From Pogostemon cablin (lineage: Eukaryota > Streptophyta > Magnoliopsida > Lamiales > Lamiaceae), in assembly GCA_023678885.1 (NCBI GenBank), contig CM042985.1, forward strand, positions 32,744,379 through 32,808,378: a stretch of DNA of 64,000 bases, read 5' to 3'. Made by a program: the position numbers and the translations under genes. The notes under the pieces are model-generated. The model ran no database searches. It was given only the letters and a program-made list of their open reading frames with translations, and was not told the DNA's origin. Shown here one piece after another: positions 56,527-64,000 of the stretch (positions are counted from its first letter, which is position 1; each line of letters opens with the position of its first letter).

Positions 56527-58172
56527 CGATTCGATTAAAGGAAGTGATAATGAGTCTTTAGACATCGAATCTATCATGCATTATATGTTGTTTATCCTTT
56601 CTTAACTCATAAGGAAACGAGTTTTTTATTCAATGATTCGATTAAACGAAGAGATAATAAGTCTTCTAACGTCGAATCTATCATGCATTATATGTTGTTT
56701 ATCCTTTCTTAACTCATAAGGAAACATGCTCCTTATTCAATGATTCGTTTAAACGAATAGATAATGTGTCTTTAGACATCGAATCTATCATGCAATATAT
56801 GTTTTTTATCCTTTCTTAACTCATAAAGAAACGATTTCTTTATTCAATGATTCGATTAAACGAAGAGATAATAAGTCTATGAACGTCGAATCTATCATGC
56901 ATTATATGTTGTTTATCATTTCTTAACTCATAAGGAAACATGTTCTTTATTCAATGATTCGTTTAAACGAATAGATAATGAGTCTTTAGACATCGAATCT
57001 ATTATGCAATGTATGTTGTTTATCCTTTCTTAACTCATAAAGAAACGATTTCTTTATTCAATTATTCGATTAAACGAAGAGATAATAAGTCTATGAACAT
57101 CGAATCTATCATAAAGAAATTAGTTTTTTATTCAATGGTTCGATCAAACAAAGAGATAATGACTCTTTAGACGTCGAATCTATCATATATTATATATTGT
57201 TTATCCTTTCTTATCTCATAAGGAAAGGAGTTTTTCTTCAATGATTCGTTTAAACGAAGTGATAATGAGTCTTTAGACGTCGAATCTATGCATTATTTGT
57301 TGTTTATCCTTTCTTAACTCATAAGGAAACAAGTTCTTTGTTCAATGATTCGATTAAATGAATAGATAACAAGTCTTCTTACGTCGAATCTATCATGCAT
57401 TATATGTTGTTTATCGTTTCTTAACTCTTAAGAAAATATGTTCTTTATTCAATGATTCGATTAAACAAAGAGATAATGAGTCTTTAGACATCGAATCTAT
57501 AATGCATTATATGTTATTTATCCTTTCTTAACTCATAAAGAAACGAATTCTTTATTCCGTGATACGATTAAACAATGAGATAATAAGTCTTTGAACGTCA
57601 AATCTATCATGCATTATATATTGTTATCTTTTCTTAACTCATAAAAAAATGAGTTTTTTATTTAATGATTCGATTAAACAAAGAGATAATGACTCTTTAG
57701 ATATCGAATCTATCATGCATTATATATTATTTATCCTTTCTTAACTCATATGGAAAGGAGTTTTTTGTTCAACGATTCGTTTAAACGAAGAGATAAGAGT
57801 CTTTAGACGACGAATCTATCATCCATTATATGTCGTTTATCCTTTCTTAACTCATAAGGAAACGAGTTCTTTGTTCAATGATTCGATTAAATGAAGAGAT
57901 AATAAGTCTTTAAACGTCGAATCTATCATGCATTATATGTTGTTTATCTTTTCTTAACTCATAAAGAAACGAGTTCTTTATTTAATGATTCGATTAAACA
58001 ATGAGATAATGAATCTTAATACGTCGAATCTATCATGCATTATACATTATTTATCCTTTCTTAACTCATAAGAAAACGAGTTCTTTATTCAATGATTGGA
58101 TTAAATGAAGAGATAATAAGTCTTTAAACGTCGAATCTATCATGCATTATATGTTGTTTATCTTTTCTTAAC
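56527..58172 (-). repeat. Last satellite segment before the minisatellite
   Basis: Copy of 50262-51908 that is cut off at ttcttaac. Small private indels are present, for example gagataagagtc near 57790 where the other copy has gagataatgagtc. Confidence 0.75.
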
Positions 58173-58180
58173 ATGCATCG
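58165..58180. other. Junction between 107-bp satellite and 21-bp minisatellite
   Basis: The sequence reads ttcttaac, then atgcatcg. Satellite sequence is normal up to 58172, where tcataa would be expected next, and minisatellite units start at 58173. There is no linker, no target-site duplication and no decayed transition zone. Both repeats contain the hexamer ATGCAT, but at the breakpoint only the minisatellite side has it. Confidence 0.9.
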
Positions 58181-58256
58181 AAATGAAGTAAATATACATC
58201 AAAATAAAGTAAATATACATCTAAACGAATAAAATATGAATCAAGATGAAGGAAAT

Positions 58257-58580
58257 ATGCATCGAATCGAAGGAAATGTTGATCGTAATGAAGTAAATAC
58301 ACATCAAAATGAAGGAAATATGCATCGAAATGAAGGACATGTTGATCGTAGTGAAGTAAATATGCACCAAAATGAAGTAAATATACATCAAAACGATGGA
58401 AATGTTGATCGTAATGAATTAAATATGCATCCAAATGAAGGAAATATGCATCGAAATGATGTAAATATGCATCAAAATGAAGTAATTATATATATCGAAG
58501 TGAAGGAAATATGCATTGAAATGAAGGAAATATGCATCGAATCGAAGGAAATGTTGATCGTAAAGAAATAAATATGCATC
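58257..58580. repeat. Minisatellite block duplicated at +1407
   Basis: Matches 59664-59987 at an offset of exactly 67 units, including the rare aaggacatgttgatcg and tatatatcgaagtgaagg units. The first 90 bp or so of the array (58191-58280) also match 61491-61580 at an offset of 3300 bp, through the ctaaaYgaataaaatatg sequence. Confidence 0.75.
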
Positions 58581-59938
58581 AAAATGAAGGAAATATACAT
58601 CGAAACGAAGGAAATGTTGATCGTAGTGAAGTATATATGCATCAAAATGAAGTAAATATGCATCGAAATGAAAGAAATATGAATTTAAACGAAGAAAATA
58701 TTGATCGTAATAAGGTAATATGCATCAAAATGAAGTAAATATGCATCGAAACAAAGGGAATGTTCATCGTAATGAGGTAAATATGCATCACAATGAAGTA
58801 AATATGCATCGAAACGAAGGGAATGTTGATCGTAATGAGATAAATATGCATCAAAATGAAGTATATATGCATCAAAACGAAAGGAATGTTGATCTTAATG
58901 AAGTAAAAATGCATCAAAATGAAGGGAATATGCCTCGAAATTAAGTAAATATGCATCAAAATGAAGTAAATATACATCGAAACGAAGGAAATGTTGATCG
59001 TAATGAAGTAAATATGCATCAAAATAAAGAAAATATGCATCATAACGAAAGAAATATTTATCGTAAAGAAGTAAATATGCATCAAAATGAAGGAAATATG
59101 CATCGAAATGATGTAAATATGCATCAAAATGAAGGAAATATGCATCGAAATGAAGTAAATATGCATCAAAATGAAGTATATATGCATCGAAACGAAAGGA
59201 ATGCTGATCGTAATGAAGTAAATATGCATCAAAATGAAGGGAATATGCCTCGAAATTAAGCAAATATGCATCAAAATTAAGTAAATATACATCGAAACGA
59301 ATGAAATATGCATCGAAATAAAGGAAATATGCATCGAAACAAAGAAATGTTGATCGTAATGAAGTAAAAATGCATCAAAATGAATGAAATATGCATCAAA
59401 ACAAAGGAAATGTTGATTGAAATAAAGTAAATATGCATCAAAATGAAGGAAATACACATCGAAATAAAGCAAATATGCATCAAAATGAAGTAAATATACA
59501 TCGAAACAAAGGAAATATGCATCAAAATGAAGGAAATATGCATCGAAACGAAGGAAATGTTAATCGTAGTGAAGTAAATATGCATCAAAATGAAGAAAAT
59601 ATGCATCATACCGAAGGAAATATTGATCGTAATGAATTAAATATGCATCAAAATGAAGGAAATATGCATCGAATTGAAGGAAATGTTGATCGTAATGAAG
59701 TAAATACACATCAAAATGAAGGAAATATGCATCCAAATGAAGGACATGTTGATCGTAGTGAAGTAAATATGCACCAAAATGAAGTAAATATACATCAAAA
59801 CGAAGGAAATGTTGATCGTAATGAATTAAATATGCATCCAAATGAAGGAAATATGCATCGAAATGATGTAAGTATGCATAAAAATGAAGTGATTATATAT
59901 ATCGAAGTGAAGGAAATATGCATTGAAATGAAGGAAAT

Positions 59939-61479
59939 ATGCATCGAATCGAAGGAAATGTTGATCGTAGTGAAGTAAATATGCATCAAAATGAAGTAAA
60001 TATGCATCGAAATGAAGGAAATATTGATAGTAATGAAGTAAATATGTATCTAAATGAAGGAAATATGCATCAAAACGAAAGAAATGTTGATCGTAATGAA
60101 GTAAATATGCATCAAAATGAATGAAATATGCAACGAAATGAAGTACATATGCATCAAAATGAAGTAATTATACATTGAAACAAAGGAAATATGAATTGAA
60201 ATAAAAGAAATATGCATCGAATCGAAGGAAATATTGATCGTAATGAAGTAAATATTCATCAAAATGAAGGAAATATGTATCAAAACGAAGGATATGTTGA
60301 TCATAGTGAAGTAAATATGCATCAAAATAAAGTAAATATACTTCAAAACGTAGGAAATGTTGATCATAATGAAGTAAATATACATCAAAATGAAGGAAAT
60401 ATGCATCAAAATGATGTAAATATGCGTCAAAATGAAGTAATTATATACATTGAAACGAAGGAAATACGCATCGAAATGAAGAAAATATGCATCGAATCGA
60501 AGAAAATGTAGATCGTAAAGAAATAAATATGCATCAAAATGAAGAAAATATACATCAAAATGAATGAAATGTTGATCGTAGTGAAGTAAATATGCATCAA
60601 AATGAAGTAAATATGCATCAAAACGAAGGAAATGTTGATCGTAAAGAAGTAAATATGCATCAAAAAGAAGTAAATATGCATCAAAACGAAAGAAATATTG
60701 ATCGTAATGAAGTAAATATGCATCTAAATGAAGGAAATATGCATCAAAACGAAGGAAATATTGATCTTAGTGAAGTAAATATGCATCAAAATGAAGTAAA
60801 TATGCATCGAAACAAAGGTAATGTTGATCGTAATGAGGTAAATATGCATCAAGATGAAGTAAATATGCATCGAAACGAAGGGAATGTTGATCGTAATGAG
60901 GTAAATATGCATCAAAATGAAGTATATATGCATCGAAACGAAGGGAATGTTGATCATAATGAAGTAAATATGCATAAAAATGAAAGAAATATGCATCGAA
61001 ATGAAGTAAATATGCATCAAAATCAAGTAAATATACATCGAAACGAAGGAAATATGGATCGAAATAAAGGAAATATGCATCGAAACTAAAGAAATGATGA
61101 TCATAATAAGCAAATATGCATCAAAATGAAGGAAATATACATCATTACGAAGGAAACTTTTATCGTGATGAAGTAAATATGCATCAAAATGAATGAAATA
61201 TGCATCAAAACAAAGGAAATGTTGATTGAAATAAAGTAAATATGCATCAAAATAAAGGAAATACACATCGAAATGAAGCAAATATGCATCAAAATGAAGT
61301 AAATATACATCGAAACAAAGGAAATATGCATCAAAATGAAGGAAATATGCATCGAAACGAAGGAAATGTTAATCGTAGTGAAGTAAATATGCATCAAAAT
61401 GAAGAAAATATGCATCATACCGAAGGAAATATTGATCGTAATGAATTAAATATGCATCAAAATGAAGGAAATATGCATC
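59939..61479. repeat. Minisatellite segmental duplication, copy 1
   Basis: Repeated at 62461-64000 with an offset of 2522 bp (120 units plus 2 bp), falling to 2521 after a one-base loss near 63680. Matching private variants include the gatagtaatg unit (60026 area against gtagtaatg at 62548), the acttcaaaacgtag unit and the catcattacgaagg unit. Confidence 0.85.
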
Positions 61480-62460
61480 GAAATGAAGTAAATATGCATC
61501 AAAATAAAGTAAATATACATCTAAATGAATAAAATATGAATCAAGATGAAGGAAATATGCATCGAATCGAAGGAAATGTTGATCGTAATGAAGTAAATAT
61601 GCATCAAAATAAAGAAAATATGCATCATAACGAAAGAAATATTGATCGTAAAGAAGTAAATATGCATCAAAATGAAGAAAATATGCATCGAAATGATGTA
61701 AATATGCATCAAAATGAAGGAAATATGCATCGAAATGAAGTAAATATGCATCAAAATGAAGTATATATGCATCAAAACGAAAGGAATGCTGATCGTAATG
61801 AAGTAAATATGCATCAAAATGAAGGGAATATGCCTCGAAATTAAGTAAATATGCATCAAAATGAAGTAAATATACATCGAAACGAAGGAAATACGCATCG
61901 AAATAAAGGAAATATGCATCGAAACAAAGAAATGTTGATCGTAATGAAGTAAATATGCATCAAAATGTAGGAAATATGCATCATTACGAAGGAAACGTTG
62001 ATCGTGATGAAGTAAATATGCATCAAAATGAAGGAAATATGCATCAAAACGAAGGAAATGTTGATCAAAATAAAGTAAATATGCATCAAAATGAAGGAAA
62101 TACGCATCGAAATGAAGCAAATATGCATCAAAATGAAGTAAATATACATCGAAAAGAAAATAAATATGCATCAAAATGAAGGAAACATGCATCAAAACGA
62201 AGGAAATGTCGATCGTAATGAAGTAAATATGCATCAAAATAAAGGAAATATGCATCGAAATGATGTAAATATGCATCAAAATGAAGTAATTATATACATC
62301 AAAATGAAGGAAATATGCATCTAAATGAAAGAAATATGCATCGAATCGAAGAAAATGTTGATCGTAAAGAAATAAATATGCATCAAAATGAAGGAAATAT
62401 ACATCGAAACGAAGGAAATGTTGATGTAATGTAGTAAATATGCATCAAAACGAAATAAAT

Positions 62461-64000
62461 ATGCATCGAAACGAAGGAAATGTTGATCGTAGTGAAGTAA
62501 ATATGCGTCAAAATGAAGTAAATATGCATCGAAATGAAGGAAATATTGGTAGTAATGAAGTAAATATGTATCTAAATGAAGGAAATATGCATCAAAACGA
62601 AAGAAATGTTGATCGTAATGAAGTAAATATGCATCAAAATGAATGAAATATGCAACGAAATGAAGTACATATGCATCAAAATGAAGTAATTATACATTGA
62701 AACGAAGGAAATATGAATTGAAATGAAAGAAATATGCATCGAATCGAAGGAAATATTGATCGTAATGAAGTAAATATTCATCAAAATGAAGGAAATATGT
62801 ATCAAAACGAAGGATATGTTGATCATAGTGAAGTAAATATGCATCAAAATAAAGTAAATATACTTCAAAACGTAGTAAATGTTGATCATAATGAAGTAAA
62901 TATACATCAAAATGAAGGAAATATGCATCGAAATGATGTAAATATGCGTCAAAATGAAGTAATTATATACATTGAAACGAAGGAAATACGCATCGAAATA
63001 AAGAAAATATGCATCGAATCGAAGAAAATGTTGATCGTAAAGAAATAAATATGCATCAAAATGAAGAAAATATACATCGAAATGAATGAAATGTTGATCG
63101 TAGTGAAGTAAATATGCATCAAAATGAAGTAAATATGCATCAAAATGAAGGAAATGTTGATCGTAAAGAAGTAAATATGCAACAAAAAGAAGTAAATATG
63201 CATCAAAACGAAAGAAATATTGATCGTAATGAAGTAAATATGCATCTAAAAGAAGGAAATATGCATCAAAACGAAGGAAATATTGATCTTAGTGAAGTAA
63301 ATATGCATCAAAATGAAGTAAATATGCATCGAAACAAAGGGAATGTTGATCGTACTGAGGTAAATATGCATCAAGATGAAGTAAATATGCATCGAAACGA
63401 AGGGAATGTTGATCGTAATGAGGTAAATATGCATCAAAATGAAGTATATATGCATCGAAACGAAGGGAATGTTGATCATAATGAAGTAAATATGCATAAA
63501 AATGAAGGAAATATGCATCGAAATGAAGTAAATATGCATCAAAATAAAGTAAATATACATCGAAACGAAGGAAATATGGATCGAAATAAAGGAAATATGC
63601 ATCGAAACTAAAGAAATGATGATCATAATAAGTAAATATGCATCAAAATGAAGTAAATATACATCATTACGAAGGAAACTTGATCGTGATGAAGTAAATA
63701 TGCATCAAAATGAATGAAATATGCATCAAAACAAAGGAAATGTTGATTGAAATAAAGTAAATATGCATCAAAATAAAGGAAATACACATCGAAATGAAGC
63801 AAATATGCATCAAAATGAAGTAAATATACATCGAAACAAAGGAAATATGCATCAAAATAAAGGAAATATGCATCGAAACGAAGGAAATGTTAATCGTAGT
63901 GAAGTAAATATGCTTCAAAATGAAGAAAATATGCATCATACCGAAGGAAATATTGATCGTAATGAATTAAATATGCATCAAAATGAAGGAAATATGCATC
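62461..64000. repeat. Minisatellite segmental duplication, copy 2
   Basis: Second copy of 59939-61479, cut off by the window end. Its true extent is unknown. Confidence 0.85.

Larger units (their letters stand above)
14913..58172 (-). repeat. 107-bp satellite array, reverse polarity
   Basis: This is the reverse complement of the left-array monomer, in about 400 tandem copies. A typical unit on the shown strand reads ttaactcataagg ... tcaatgattcgattaaac ... gtcgaatctatcatgcat. The period is again 107 bp. From the gap to about 40.8 kb the monomers form a 30-mer HOR of about 3186 bp. Beyond about 38.5 kb they are increasingly divergent. At least seven consecutive monomer types follow the same order as in the left array when that is reversed (for example about 20440-21125 against about 5380-6075), so the two arrays are inverted relatives and not independent satellites. 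Confidence 0.96.
40823..58172 (-). repeat. Divergent, patchily duplicated part of the reverse array
   Basis: The period is still 107 bp, but there is no single HOR over the whole stretch. Monomers carry more private substitutions, and several have small deletions (ctatgcattatttg, attgttatctttt, atcataaagaaattag). It is a mosaic of segmental copies. 47909-49796 is repeated directly at 49797-51684. About 45231-47744 is repeated at about 54132-56432. About 50262-51908 is repeated at about 56527-58172. This is typical of the older edge of a satellite block, less well homogenised than the core. Confidence 0.85.
58173..64000. repeat. 21-bp minisatellite array with 63-bp trimer period
   Basis: The basic unit is 21 bp, for example atgcatcaaaatgaagtaaa plus t, with about 24% GC. 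Two main unit types alternate: atgcatc(a/g)aaa(c/t)gaag(g/t)aaat, and gttgatcgtaatgaagtaaa plus t. The second recurs every third unit in many stretches (58278, 58341, 58404), giving a 63-bp trimer. Since 21 bp is seven codons, several frames on both strands stay open for up to 276 codons, encoding periodic peptides such as MHQNEGN-MHRNEGN-VDRNEVN. Those frames are broken repeatedly by single-base indels and stops, and no splice or promoter context was recognised, so I do not call a gene. The array runs past the window end. Confidence 0.95.

Noticed and set aside
1..58172. CRISPR array
   Set aside because: The repeats are directly adjacent 107-bp units with no unique spacers, no leader and no cas genes.
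1..58172. CENP-B box
   Set aside because: The recurring ttcg motif (ttcgacgtctaaag, ttcgtttaaacg) lacks the CGGG half of the known TTCG-N4-A-N2-CGGG box in every monomer I looked at.
58168..63939. Many long reading frames on both strands of the minisatellite, with periodic peptides such as MHQNEVN or MHIYFIL
   Set aside because: A 21-bp period without stops keeps several frames open at once on both strands. They overlap each other, end at random indels, and start at arbitrary ATG codons that recur in each unit. A coding minisatellite would be expected to favour one frame. Transcript or ribosome data would be needed to reopen this.
1..64000. Transposon or retrovirus-like insertion
   Set aside because: I found no interruption of the tandem period long enough to hold one, and no terminal repeats or target-site duplications. 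Departures from the period are small deletions or duplications of satellite sequence.
1..64000. Confident assignment as a centromere, or of a species
   Set aside because: HOR structure, AT-richness and an inverted array fit a centromeric block, but the same features occur in other heterochromatin. Nothing in the sequence identifies the organism, and no database search was possible.

Overview
The window is entirely tandemly repeated, AT-rich DNA. I see no protein-coding gene, RNA gene or transposon in it. It looks like a satellite block of a eukaryotic chromosome (centromeric, pericentromeric, subtelomeric or another heterochromatic block). The species cannot be identified from the sequence. 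Changes between repeat copies fall mostly at CpG positions (CG/TG/CA alternation), which would fit a genome with CpG methylation. That point is inference.

Layout: (1) Positions 1-14412 hold a 107-bp satellite (about 31% GC by hand count of a typical unit), written here as '+' polarity with units beginning tgagttaag. The monomers form a higher-order repeat (HOR) of 13 monomers (1389 bp), with 12-monomer (1282/1279 bp) and 17-monomer (1816 bp) size variants. (2) Positions 14413-14912 are exactly 500 Ns, which looks like a placeholder scaffold gap. (3) Positions 14913-58172 hold the same 107-bp satellite in opposite polarity. From the gap to about 40.8 kb it is organised as a larger HOR of 30 monomers (about 3186 bp), itself made of an 11-monomer block (1152-1153 bp) and a 19-monomer block. 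The 11-monomer block also occurs alone. From about 38.5 kb to 58.2 kb the array is more divergent and patchy, with local duplications of 642, 1888, about 2300-2500 and about 1650 bp. (4) At 58172/58173 the satellite stops in mid-monomer and passes without any linker into a different tandem repeat. This is a 21-bp minisatellite (about 24% GC) with a 63-bp trimeric super-period and internal segmental duplications (offsets 1407, 1809, 2522, 2585 and 3300 bp). It runs to the end of the window.

There is no pathway or operon to describe. What can be read is the history of the array: unequal exchange producing HOR size classes, a diagnostic rearranged monomer that spread with its HOR, a deletion hybrid near 35.9 kb, an inverted polarity across the gap, and a breakpoint joining two unrelated satellites. 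The open reading frames on both strands of the minisatellite follow from a 21-bp (7-codon) period that lacks stop codons in several frames. I do not regard them as genes.
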